Origin: CAWGGS01 sp963822095
Lineage (GTDB): Bacteria > Desulfobacterota > Desulfobulbia > Desulfobulbales > Desulfocapsaceae
Direction: 5' to 3'
Assembly (NCBI GenBank): GCA_963822095.1
Contig: CAWGGS010000014.1
Location: 1-25,644 of the forward strand
Length of the DNA: 25,644 nt
The position numbers and the translations under genes are program-made. Positions 8,531-16,326 of the stretch are shown here, in pieces; position 1 is the stretch's first letter, and every line of letters starts with the position of its first letter. The notes below the pieces were generated by a model. It saw nothing but the letters and a program-made list of their open reading frames with translations. It searched no databases and was not told the origin of the DNA.

Positions 8531-8983
8531 AGAAACCTCCGTTTTCAGTATTGTCGGTGACGGAAGAAGCCATCTTATAGACAGCTCAGTCCTACCTGTT
8601 CATTGGTTTTTTGTGTTGCTCCTGCAAGTTTATATGAAAGTCTTTGCGGAACACTGGCCCTGCCATGCAGGAACACTGATCTCTCATGTTTTGTTGTGGC
8701 TGGTCGCACTGGTTGGGGAAAATGGACACCAGACGAGATTTGATAAATTGAGAGGAAGTCTTGCTCTAAGTATGTACCTAATGGCCAAGCATTGTCAATG
8801 AACGAGCTTGAATATTTCATGAACATTTCATCTGAAAATGTCCATCTATTTGAAATACATAATTATTTTGAAGAAAATATAGCGTTCTGAAAGTGCCCAA
8901 TTTGTACCAAGGCCATGCGCTTTTTGGTTATGTAGAATGTTCACCAAAGACGAGTCCATGCAGCCCGCTATCCCGTGTCGCTT

Positions 8984-9018
8984 TTGTGATTGGCATATGC
9001 CTATATAGCCAATCACAA
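8984..9018. repeat. Perfect 11-bp inverted repeat (hairpin)
   Basis: TTGTGATTGGC at 8984-8994 and its exact reverse complement GCCAATCACAA at 9008-9018 surround a 13-base AT-rich loop. It sits far from any gene, about 450 bases upstream of the lipoprotein start. It could be an operator, a terminator of something lost, or the trace of a mobile element. There is no T run on either side to argue strongly for a terminator. Confidence 0.6.
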
Positions 9019-9263
9019 GTCTCTTTGACTAACAAGTCTGTCCCAACTCGTGAACTATTCTAGCTTACTATAAAAAGTTCTTTGCTACTGCCCTTCATGC
9101 TTTTTCCTGAAAACAATCTTTTCGTCAGGTCCCGGTATCCTTTTTTGTTGGACTATACAATCAAATCAACTCCTCCGTTTTCAACTGGAACGGGAAATTG
9201 ACTTTAACGGAATGCTCTGAGTCACCGCATCGGGGTCGGTCCACGCTATCTCACTAATTTTTA

Positions 9264-9580
9264 TGGTTCATCCGAATGAAGCGTACTTTTGTAAATCTGA
9301 AAGGAACAATCCGGCAGAGGGCATCGCTTCCGGACGCTACTCTGCGGCCTCATCGCCGGTACACCACGGCTGACAGACATGCCGTCCCTGGCCTGCTGTC
9401 AGGTGCGGACGTCCTGTCCGCACCCCTCTGGGCCTTGTGTGGTTTCCCGCCGGGCCTCCGCGACGCGACCTCCAGAGACGCCCTCTGCCTCCCGCGTTAT
9501 AGTTAGAGATAAGTACTCTCACTCCGGAAGAACCATTTCCTCAGCCTGTATCGCCTTTTTCAGCCTCAAAAGAGCTTATA
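9264..9580 (-). repeat. Palindromic repeat, copy C (most complete)
   Basis: The two ends are imperfect inverted repeats. TGGTTCATCCGAATGAAGCG starts at 9264, and the reverse complement of the other end (9535 backwards) reads TGGTTCTTCCGGAGTGAGAG; the outer 25 bases match at 19 positions. Inside, GCAGAGGGCATCGCTTC on one arm and GCAGAGGGCGTCTCTGG on the other continue the inverted symmetry. The whole unit of about 272 bp is therefore a large imperfect palindrome with two tight hairpins near its centre. Similarity with copy B extends about 45 bases beyond 9535. There is no coding capacity. Confidence 0.82.
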
Positions 9581-9653
9581 GGCCCACATAAGACTGATTT
9601 TCAGAAAAACAATCCCTCATTTCAGTTGATTAGCTTGGCCTTACCCTCTTCAA

Positions 9654-10238
9654 CTACTGCCCCCTTCCCTCTTTTTCTCCGACTAATAGAAAATGCTTTG
9701 GTAATTCACTAAAAATGTTCACGTGTTTAAATCTGGAATTCACTAATTGTTCCTTTACTTGCTCAGGCAAACATCTGATCTGAGTTGGAGGTCCCTCAGC
9801 CATATTTTTCTTTTTCCAATCAACAATAAAAATATTTCCGCTGGGTTTCAATATTCTATAGGCTTCTTCAATTGTCAGAGTTGGATTATCTAATTCATGA
9901 TGAAGGTTGATCATAAACACCACGTCTGCGATTGCATCGTCAAGTGGAATAGAATGTTCTTCAGATTTTACTGGAATTATACGGGGAAACATTGGAACAA
10001 CATTTTCCTTTACCCAGTTGATCATTACATCTGACACATCACACGCATAGATTTTCGAAGGTTTGGCGTACTGGAGAAAAGGAATACTGAAAAATGCTGT
10101 TCCAGCACCTATTTCAACAAGTACATCTGCTTTATCTATGTTCAATTTATTCCAAAGATAATCAGGAGGTATATCTTTCAATCTCTGGGGATTATTCAAC
10201 TTCTGTAATTTCTTAGGATCAAACTTATTTTCGTTCAT
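9654..10238 (-). CDS. Class I SAM-dependent methyltransferase
   Basis: A 194-residue protein with the Rossmann-type methyltransferase fold. Motif I is VLVEIGAGTAFFSIPF (SAM-binding glycine loop), the acidic end of strand 2 is IYACDVSD, and motif IV reads ADVVFMINLHHEL. A later strand carries AYRILKPSGNIFIVDWKKK, typical of Methyltransf_11 members. The substrate is not evident. An open frame continues 14 codons upstream, but the ATG at 10238 has a GGAG site 7 bases before it and gives the normal family N-terminus. AT-rich codon use differs from the GC-richer ABC and RND operons beside it, which hints at a separate origin. A 41-bp palindrome lies 28 bases upstream of the start. Confidence 0.88.
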   Translation of the reverse strand: MNENKFDPKKLQKLNNPQRLKDIPPDYLWNKLNIDKADVLVEIGAGTAFFSIPFLQYAKPSKIYACDVSDVMINWVKENVVPMFPRIIPVKSEEHSIPLDDAIADVVFMINLHHELDNPTLTIEEAYRILKPSGNIFIVDWKKKNMAEGPPTQIRCLPEQVKEQLVNSRFKHVNIFSELPKHFLLVGEKEGRGQ

Positions 10239-10265
10239 TGTGAGTCTCCGCAAGATCAAAGATAA

Positions 10266-10306
10266 AACAATAAAATGCACCGGTTTAACCGGTACATTTT
10301 ATTGTT
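10266..10306. promoter_or_regulatory. Near-perfect 41-bp palindrome between methyltransferase and ABC genes
   Basis: The outer arms are AACAATAAAATG and its exact complement CATTTTATTGTT. After one C/A mismatch the inner arms ACCGGTT/AACCGGT meet around a single T. The GC centre with A/T-rich flanks resembles a bidirectional terminator for the ABC operon ending at 10466. Its closeness to the methyltransferase start also allows an operator role. The sequence alone does not decide. Confidence 0.7.
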
Positions 10307-10465
10307 GAAATTACGCACAAGTTTTTATGTGCTCTTATTTATACTAATAGTTGAGAATGAGTTATAATTTTATAATCGTTCCATCATTCCCTTAAGGTAA
10401 AATGGGAGGGGCGTCCCTTTGTGCCTTGACCCAAGTCTAGGGGACCCTGCACAGAAGACTTGTAT

Positions 10466-11209
10466 CTACAGTATTTTACTTAGAAAATCCTGCGTGCGTT
10501 TTTCCTTGGGATTGTTGAAAAGTTCATCCGGAGATCCCTGTTCGGCGATGAGGCCGTCATCCATGAAAATGACCCGGTCCCCAACTTCGCGAGCAAACCC
10601 CATCTCATGGGTCACGACAACCATCGTCATTTTGCTTTTGGCGAGGTCTTTCATGGTGGCCAGAACCTCGCCGACCATCTCGGGATCGAGGGCGCTGGTT
10701 GGCTCGTCAAACAGCATGACCAGAGGATCCATTGCCAGCGCTCTGGCTATTGCGACCCGTTGCCTTTGGCCTCCGGAGAGTTCGTCCGGATAGGTATCGG
10801 CCTTGTCGCGCAACCCCACTCTGTCCAGGAGTTCATAGGCTCGTTGCCGGGCAACTTCCTTTTTTCGACCGAGCACCTTGATCGGACCGATGGTGATGTT
10901 CTGCAAGGTTGTCAGATGGTGAAACAGGTTGAAATGCTGAAAGACCATACTCACTTCCCTGCGGATAAGACGCAGATCGGCTTTGTTTCCATTGATAGAC
11001 GCGCCGCCCACGGTAATCTCGCCGCTTGTGAGCGTCTCCAGCCCGTTGATTAAGCGAATGAAGGTGGTTTTTCCGGAGCCCGAGGCCCCTATGATGACAA
11101 CGACCTCACCCTCCCGCACGGTCAGTGAAATATCTTTGAGGACGACGGTGTCGCCGAAAGCCTTGGAGACATTTCTGGCGACTATCATATCTTTGTTAGC
11201 GCTTGGCAA
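10466..11209 (-). CDS. Polar amino-acid ABC transporter, ATP-binding protein (GlnQ/HisP type)
   Basis: A standard 247-residue ABC ATPase. Walker A is GASGSGKTT (about residues 37-45), the signature is LSGGQRQRVAIARAL, and Walker B is VMLFDEPTSALDPEM. The switch histidine is in VVVTHEMGFA, and RVIFMDDGLIAEQG is typical of the polar amino-acid subfamily. It powers import together with the permease and the binding protein encoded upstream. The start chosen is a TTG at 11209, because a strong AGAGGAG site lies 8 bases before it; the in-frame ATG at 11188 has none. With the TTG start the gene overlaps the permease stop by 14 bases, suggesting translational coupling. Confidence 0.95.
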   Translation of the reverse strand: MPSANKDMIVARNVSKAFGDTVVLKDISLTVREGEVVVIIGASGSGKTTFIRLINGLETLTSGEITVGGASINGNKADLRLIRREVSMVFQHFNLFHHLTTLQNITIGPIKVLGRKKEVARQRAYELLDRVGLRDKADTYPDELSGGQRQRVAIARALAMDPLVMLFDEPTSALDPEMVGEVLATMKDLAKSKMTMVVVTHEMGFAREVGDRVIFMDDGLIAEQGSPDELFNNPKEKRTQDFLSKIL

Positions 11210-11870
11210 TTTGATATCTCCTCTCCAAATAGCCCGACATCGCGGTCAGACTGAGAATGATAGCCAGGTAGATGACAGCAACGGCTGTCCAGATCTGCAA
11301 TGATGAGAAGGTTGTCGAGATAACGATCTGTCCTTGCCGGGTCAACTCATTGATGGAAATCACCGAGAGGAGCGAGGTGTCCTTGATGGTCTGGATGAAT
11401 TGGTTGACAAGCGGGGGAATCATGCGCTTGAAGGCCTGGGGGAGAATGATATAGCGCATAGACTGGTACGAACTCATGCCGAGGCTCAACGCCGCTTCGG
11501 TCTGTCCCCTCTCAATGGAGAGAATGCCGGCCCGGATAATCTCGGTGATATAGGCGCCCTCGTTGAGGCAAAGGGCGATGGTGCCGGCAACCGGAGTGAA
11601 ATAGGGATCGAACCAGCGATGCAGCGGCAGCAGCATCGGCAGGGCAAAGTAGATATAAAATATCTCGACAATCAGCGGCAGGCCGCGGAAGACATGAACA
11701 TACATCTCGCCCGTTTTCCGCAATATACTGTTGTGGGATAGCTTGGCAAGTGCGAAGATAAGTCCTACTATCGTGGCAAGAATGATAGTTGCTAAGGAAT
11801 AGTAGAGAGTGAGCTTCGCACCGTAGAGAAGCTCCGGCAGCGAATCATGAATTACCCCAAAAAATTCCAT
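11196..11870 (-). CDS. Polar amino-acid ABC transporter, permease (GlnP/HisM type)
   Basis: The 224-residue inner-membrane protein has about five membrane helices and the EAA loop EAALSLGMSSYQSMRYIILPQAFKRMIPP, which docks on the ATPase. Other family marks are FRGLPLIVEIFYIYFALP and LNEGAYITEIIRAGILSI. Length is normal for a HisM/GlnP permease. As there is only one permease gene it probably works as a homodimer. An AGGA site lies 5 bases before the ATG. It sits between the binding-protein gene (150-base gap) and the ATPase gene (14-base overlap) on the same strand. Confidence 0.95.
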   Translation of the reverse strand: MEFFGVIHDSLPELLYGAKLTLYYSLATIILATIVGLIFALAKLSHNSILRKTGEMYVHVFRGLPLIVEIFYIYFALPMLLPLHRWFDPYFTPVAGTIALCLNEGAYITEIIRAGILSIERGQTEAALSLGMSSYQSMRYIILPQAFKRMIPPLVNQFIQTIKDTSLLSVISINELTRQGQIVISTTFSSLQIWTAVAVIYLAIILSLTAMSGYLERRYQIAKR

Positions 11871-12020
11871 TACATTCCTTTGTCATACAATCGCCGTCAT
11901 CTTTTGACGAAGCGGGAACATACACCCCTGCAGGTATACTCACAGAGAACCTGACACGGGGCATATGTCGTTTGTTTTCAAGTCGTTCGAACGAGAAACA
12001 ATCTCCTGAAACGCTACAGG

Positions 12021-12794
12021 CTATTTGGCGATCTTGACAACCCCATGCTTATCGGTCCCAAAATAATGGTCATAGAGTTTTTTGTATTCTCCGCTTTTAT
12101 AAACCTTGAAGAGACCATCATTTATCTTTTTCAGCAGCCAGGGATCCTGCTTGGTGACGGCTATACCGTAATCTTCACCGGTGAGTAGGTCGCCTACGAC
12201 GTGAACACCGGGATGTCCCTTAGCGTAGTTCAGGTTGACCGGGTTGTCGAATACGACCGCATCGGCCCCGCCGTTTTGCATCTGATTATAGGCATCGTCT
12301 ATGTTGGAAAAACGCTGCACCTGGACGCCGGTCTTCTTCGACATCATCAGATCAGCCGTAGTGCCGAGCTTCACGGCAACCGATTTTCCATTCAGATCCG
12401 AAAGACCATGGATGGCACTGTCTTTTTTTACAATCAGGGAAAGCCCCGAATGGTAATAAGGATGAGAGAAAGAAACCACCTTCGCCCGCTGATCGGTAAT
12501 AGTTATGCCGGCCACGGCAACGTCTATCGTTCCTGTCTGAAGGGCGGGGATGAGGCCTTGGAAATCCATCGTCTGCATCGTAATGGACAGCCCCTCTTTT
12601 TTGGCAATGGCATGGATCAAATCGATATCAAAACCGGTAACTTTGCCATGCTCTTCCATCTCAAAAGGGGGAAAGGTGGTATCCGCACCAACAGTGATCA
12701 TCTTCCTTTCCGCATCCTTGGCGAAAGCGGAAAGCGACATGCTGAAAATAAAACCAATGGAAAGTGAAACCAGTACCGCCGTGAATTTTTTCAT
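12021..12794 (-). CDS. Polar amino-acid ABC transporter, periplasmic binding protein (SBP_bac_3)
   Basis: The product has a Sec signal peptide (MKKFTAVLVSLSIGFIFSMS, cut near SAFA) and a family-3 solute-binding domain. Diagnostic segments are GADTTFPPFEME, GKVTGFDIDLIHAIAKKEGL, DFQGLIPALQTGTIDVAVAGITIT, then GKSVAVKLGTTAD and DYGIAVTKQDPWLLKKIN. It captures a polar amino acid in the periplasm and delivers it to the permease encoded 150 bases downstream. The frame runs further upstream, but the signal peptide and the AAGGAG site spaced 6 bases away fix the ATG at 12794. The 150-base gap after it, which contains a small CGTCA/TGACG hairpin near 11895, may reduce read-through so that more binding protein is made than permease. 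This is common in such operons but only inferred here. Confidence 0.94.
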   Translation of the reverse strand: MKKFTAVLVSLSIGFIFSMSLSAFAKDAERKMITVGADTTFPPFEMEEHGKVTGFDIDLIHAIAKKEGLSITMQTMDFQGLIPALQTGTIDVAVAGITITDQRAKVVSFSHPYYHSGLSLIVKKDSAIHGLSDLNGKSVAVKLGTTADLMMSKKTGVQVQRFSNIDDAYNQMQNGGADAVVFDNPVNLNYAKGHPGVHVVGDLLTGEDYGIAVTKQDPWLLKKINDGLFKVYKSGEYKKLYDHYFGTDKHGVVKIAK

Positions 12795-13226
12795 CATCGT
12801 CTCCTTTCTGTAAATTGTGGTATCATCGGAGGGTAAGGACGAAATCCCATTGCCTCTCCAATTAAAAAAACCGAAGGTCAATGAAACACAAAGAGGAATC
12901 TAGTCTCAGAACTTTTTCAGGGAAAGGCTTTTTGGCCCGTAGACGGCAGGAAACTCTGCCGATCCCCGTTGATTCACCCTATCAGTCATCATAACCACTG
13001 TTCTTTTGAGAGGAAAGACATAGCAGACAAAATTCCCAAGCCGTTGGATCGGCCATCGGGTCGGTGTGAGGCGGCCATCTGCTGTCAATATTGACGAAAA
13101 AGAGGAAAGCAGGTGTCTATCGGCGCCGTTTGCCGGGTAGGTGAGGCCGGAGGGAAGGAGATAACGCAGGAGTTTTCAAAAAACTCCGCTTCATCCCCTT
13201 CCGTCGTTTTTTCCGCTTCGACCTGC
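12795..13226. other. Gene-free region between ABC and RND operons
   Basis: This 432-base region holds the leader of the ABC operon and the downstream end of the RND operon. A short open frame at 12906-13088 has no protein-like character. GGAGTTTT/AAAACTCC at 13169-13187 forms an 8-bp hairpin 40 bases past the RND stop codon and could act as its terminator, although the following T run is poor. I looked for a riboswitch in front of the binding-protein gene and recognised none. Confidence 0.5.
13169..13187 (-). terminator. Possible terminator hairpin after the RND operon
   Basis: An 8-bp perfect stem, GGAGTTTT with AAAACTCC, has a 3-base loop. It lies downstream of the pump gene stop at 13227 in the direction of transcription. 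The sequence after the hairpin (TGCGTTATC on the minus strand) lacks a clean U tract, so strength is doubtful. Confidence 0.4.
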
Positions 13227-16200
13227 TCAGGACGGTATCGACTCGATTTTTGCAGTCATCGTTTCCGGGACCTTTTCATGTTCATGCTCGGCTGCGAGCA
13301 GCATATACATGGCAGGCACTACGAAGAGGGTGAACAGCGTGCCGATGGACAGACCGGAAGCGATCACAAGACCCATGTTGTAGCGACTGATGGCACCGGC
13401 ACCGGTTGACAGGATCAGCGGCGCGACGCCAAGGACCATGGCGGCGGTGGTCATCAGGATGGGCCGCAGCCGGATGGATGCCGCCATCTCTATGGCTTCA
13501 CGCTTGCTATGTCCCGCGCGTTGCAGGTTGTTGGCAAACTCGACGATCAGGATCCCGTGCTTGCTGATCAATCCAATCAGGGTGACCAGGCCGACTTCGG
13601 TATAGATATTGAGACTGGCTCCACCGACACCGAGACTGATGAAGATCAACGCGCCGCAGATCGACATCGGTACGGTGACAAGGATGATGATCGGGTCGCG
13701 GAAACTTTCAAACTGGGCCGCCAGGGCCAGGAAAATGATGATCAGGGCAAAGAAGAAGGTCACGAGCAAAGCACTCGACTCCTGGGTGAACTGCCGCGAC
13801 TGACCAGCATAGTTGACGGAGTAGCCTTGCGGCAGTGTCTTTTGTGCCAACTGTTTGAGATACGTCAAGGCCTGTCCCACGGACACGCCCGGAAAGGCGA
13901 CTCCGGAGATTGTTGCGGCATTCTGTTGCTGGAAATGATTCAGCGATTCAGGCACCACGGTTGTGGTGATATGGGCAATCGTCGACAGCGGAATCATCTT
14001 GCCGCCGGAGCTTTTGATATAGTAGTTGTTCAGTTGCCGGGTATTGAGCCGATACCGCTGCTGGACCTGCGGAATCACCTTATAGGAACGACCGTATAGA
14101 CTGAAATAATTGACATAATTTCCGCCGAGCATGGATGAAAGGGCTCCTCCTATATCCTGCATCGAAAGACCGAGCTCGCTGGCCAGATTACGGTCAATGA
14201 CCACCTCGGATTGCGGCAGGTCGTATTTGAGGTCGCTGTCGAGAAACATGAACATTCCGCTCTTTTGCGCCTCCTGTAAGAAAGCATCGGCGACCGGGTT
14301 CAACTGGCTGAAGGGTTCCGTGGTCTGGATGACGAACTGAATAGGCAGACCGCGGCTGCCCGGGAGCGGCGGCGGCTGAAAGGCTACCACCCGGATGCCT
14401 GCGATATGGCTCAGTTCCTGCTGGAGGACCGGCTGCAGATCGTTGGTGGTCTTCTTCCGCTCATCCCATGGCTTAAAAACCATGCCGGCAATGGAGGTGC
14501 CGGGCATGTCGAGTTGGAAGACATGATCGGTTTCCGGTTGGCTGGCGAATGTCTGGTAGACGGCGTGGGAATAGAGTTCCCTCTGCTGGAGGGTTGCATC
14601 CGGCGCCGCCGTGGAGGAGGTTATGACAATTCCCTGGTCTTCCTGCGGGGCCAGTTCCGACTTTGCTCCGGCATAGAGGAAGTAGATGCTGCCGAGTACG
14701 ATCAACGCAAAGACCACGGTGACCGGAACGTATCCCAGGGTCCTGTGCAGCAGTGCCTGGTAACGCTGGTGCAAAACCTTGAATCTGCCGTCGAGATAGA
14801 CAACGAATTTGGCCTGCCAACCTTTCTGGTTGGGATCGTGCGGTTTGAGCAAGCGTGAACACATCATCGGTGACAGTGTGAGCGCGACAATCCCCGAAAT
14901 GGTGACGGCAGCCACCAGGGTGAAGGCGAATTCGGTAAAGAGTGCACCGGTAAGGCCCCCCATGAAGCCGATGGGGATGTAAACGGCGATCAGGACGATG
15001 GTCATGACGATGATCGGATTCGCCAGTTCCCTCGCTGCCGCAATTGCGGCATCCTTGCGGTTCGCCCCCATCTCAAGATGGCGATTAACGTTTTCAACGA
15101 TGATAATGGCGTCATCGACAACCAGGCCGATGGCAAGGACCAAAGCCAGCAGCGTCAACAGGTTGATGGAGAAATGGAGCATCAACATGATGGTGAAGGC
15201 ACCAATCAGAGACAGTGGGATGGCGATGGTAGGGATCATAACCGAGCGGAAAGACCCCAGAAAAAGAAAGACCACCACGGTCACGATCAGCAGTGCCTCG
15301 AACAGGGTACGTTCCACCTCGGAGATTGAACTATCAACGAACTTTGTGGAATCATAGACGATCTGACCGTTTATTCCTTCCGGAAACTGTTTCTGGATCG
15401 TCGGAAAGACGGCGCGGACCCGGGCAATCACATCGAGGAGGTTTGACGAAGGGGCCACCTGTATTCCGATATACACCGCCTTCTCGCCGTCGAAAGCCAC
15501 CTGAGAATCATACGTCTCAGAGCCCAGCGTGACATTGGCCACGTCCTTTAAACGGACGACGGCACCGTTCTGCTGCTTCACGATCATGTTGCGGAACTCA
15601 TCCAGGGAGTGAAGACTGGTGGAGGCGGTCAGATTCACCTGTACCATCTGTCCCTTGGTATTGCCGATGGCCGCGATATAGTTGTTTTTGGCCAGGGCGG
15701 TTGAAATATCGCTTGCAGTGAGATTGTAGGAGGCAAGTTTGCCGGGATCGAGCCAGGCACGCATGGCGAAGAGCTTCGCGCCGAGAATTTCAGCAGTCTG
15801 GATGCCCTCTATAGCCTGCAGTTTCGGTTGCACCACGCGGATGAGATAATCGGTGATCTTGTTTGAGGTCAGCACCTTGCTGTTAAACCCGATATACATG
15901 GCATCAATGGTCTGTCCCACCTGGACACTTAATACCGATTGCTGTGATTCGGGAGGCAGCTGGTTGCGCACCGCGTTGACCTTGGTGTTGATCTGCGTCA
16001 ACGCTTCATTGACGTTGGCATTGAGGCGCAGGTTGGCCGTAATGGTGCTCAGACCCTGGGTGCTGGTGGAGGTCATATAGTCGATACCGTTGGCCTGGGA
16101 GATGGAATTTTCCAGCGGCGTGGTGATGAAACCGGCTACCAGATCGGCATTGGCCCCGGTATACGCCGTTGTTACGGTCACCACCGCATTCTCGGTACGG

Positions 16201-16313
16201 GGAAACTGCAGGACAGGCAGCATATTAATGGAGCGCAATCCGAGCACCAGTATAAAGAGGCTCACCACGCTTGCCAGTACCGGGCGGCGGATGAAAATGT
16301 CGGTAAACTTCAT
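13227..16313 (-). CDS. RND multidrug efflux pump, inner-membrane permease (HAE-1/AcrB type)
   Basis: The 1028-residue protein has the duplicated RND layout of 12 membrane helices and two large periplasmic loops. It starts MKFTDIFIRRPVLASVV, the usual amphipathic start plus first helix. The proton-relay acidic pair lies in the fourth helix (AIGLVVDDAIIIVENV, Asp400 and Asp401), and the matching Lys in helix ten is in GLISKHGILIVEFAN. It should export hydrophobic or amphipathic compounds by proton antiport, together with the adaptor and outer-membrane factor encoded upstream. The start has AGGAG 6 bases before the ATG, and only 13 bases separate it from the adaptor stop. The substrate cannot be read from the sequence. 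Confidence 0.97.
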   Translation of the reverse strand: MKFTDIFIRRPVLASVVSLFILVLGLRSINMLPVLQFPRTENAVVTVTTAYTGANADLVAGFITTPLENSISQANGIDYMTSTSTQGLSTITANLRLNANVNEALTQINTKVNAVRNQLPPESQQSVLSVQVGQTIDAMYIGFNSKVLTSNKITDYLIRVVQPKLQAIEGIQTAEILGAKLFAMRAWLDPGKLASYNLTASDISTALAKNNYIAAIGNTKGQMVQVNLTASTSLHSLDEFRNMIVKQQNGAVVRLKDVANVTLGSETYDSQVAFDGEKAVYIGIQVAPSSNLLDVIARVRAVFPTIQKQFPEGINGQIVYDSTKFVDSSISEVERTLFEALLIVTVVVFLFLGSFRSVMIPTIAIPLSLIGAFTIMLMLHFSINLLTLLALVLAIGLVVDDAIIIVENVNRHLEMGANRKDAAIAAARELANPIIVMTIVLIAVYIPIGFMGGLTGALFTEFAFTLVAAVTISGIVALTLSPMMCSRLLKPHDPNQKGWQAKFVVYLDGRFKVLHQRYQALLHRTLGYVPVTVVFALIVLGSIYFLYAGAKSELAPQEDQGIVITSSTAAPDATLQQRELYSHAVYQTFASQPETDHVFQLDMPGTSIAGMVFKPWDERKKTTNDLQPVLQQELSHIAGIRVVAFQPPPLPGSRGLPIQFVIQTTEPFSQLNPVADAFLQEAQKSGMFMFLDSDLKYDLPQSEVVIDRNLASELGLSMQDIGGALSSMLGGNYVNYFSLYGRSYKVIPQVQQRYRLNTRQLNNYYIKSSGGKMIPLSTIAHITTTVVPESLNHFQQQNAATISGVAFPGVSVGQALTYLKQLAQKTLPQGYSVNYAGQSRQFTQESSALLVTFFFALIIIFLALAAQFESFRDPIIILVTVPMSICGALIFISLGVGGASLNIYTEVGLVTLIGLISKHGILIVEFANNLQRAGHSKREAIEMAASIRLRPILMTTAAMVLGVAPLILSTGAGAISRYNMGLVIASGLSIGTLFTLFVVPAMYMLLAAEHEHEKVPETMTAKIESIPS

Positions 16314-16326
16314 CGTTGTCTCCTCA

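Larger units (their letters stand above)
8531..9653. other. Gene-free region with a hairpin and repeat copy C
   Basis: No reading frame in these 1,123 bases looks like a protein. The left part (8531-8640) must hold the promoter and leader of the lipoprotein gene; I cannot place -35/-10 with confidence. A perfect 11-bp inverted repeat lies at 8984-9018 and repeat copy C at 9264-9580. The rest is AT-rich with no recognisable element. Confidence 0.6.

Noticed and set aside
8781..8796. Sigma-54-like sequence TGGCCAAGCATTGTCA
   Set aside because: The -12 GC dinucleotide is missing and no gene starts downstream in that direction.
8575..8826. 83-codon minus-strand open frame upstream of the lipoprotein gene
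   Set aside because: No ribosome binding site or family resemblance; it overlaps the region expected to hold the lipoprotein promoter.
12906..13088. Small open frame in the leader of the ABC operon
   Set aside because: No ribosome binding site, and composition is not protein-like. A leader peptide or riboswitch was considered but no known motif is present.
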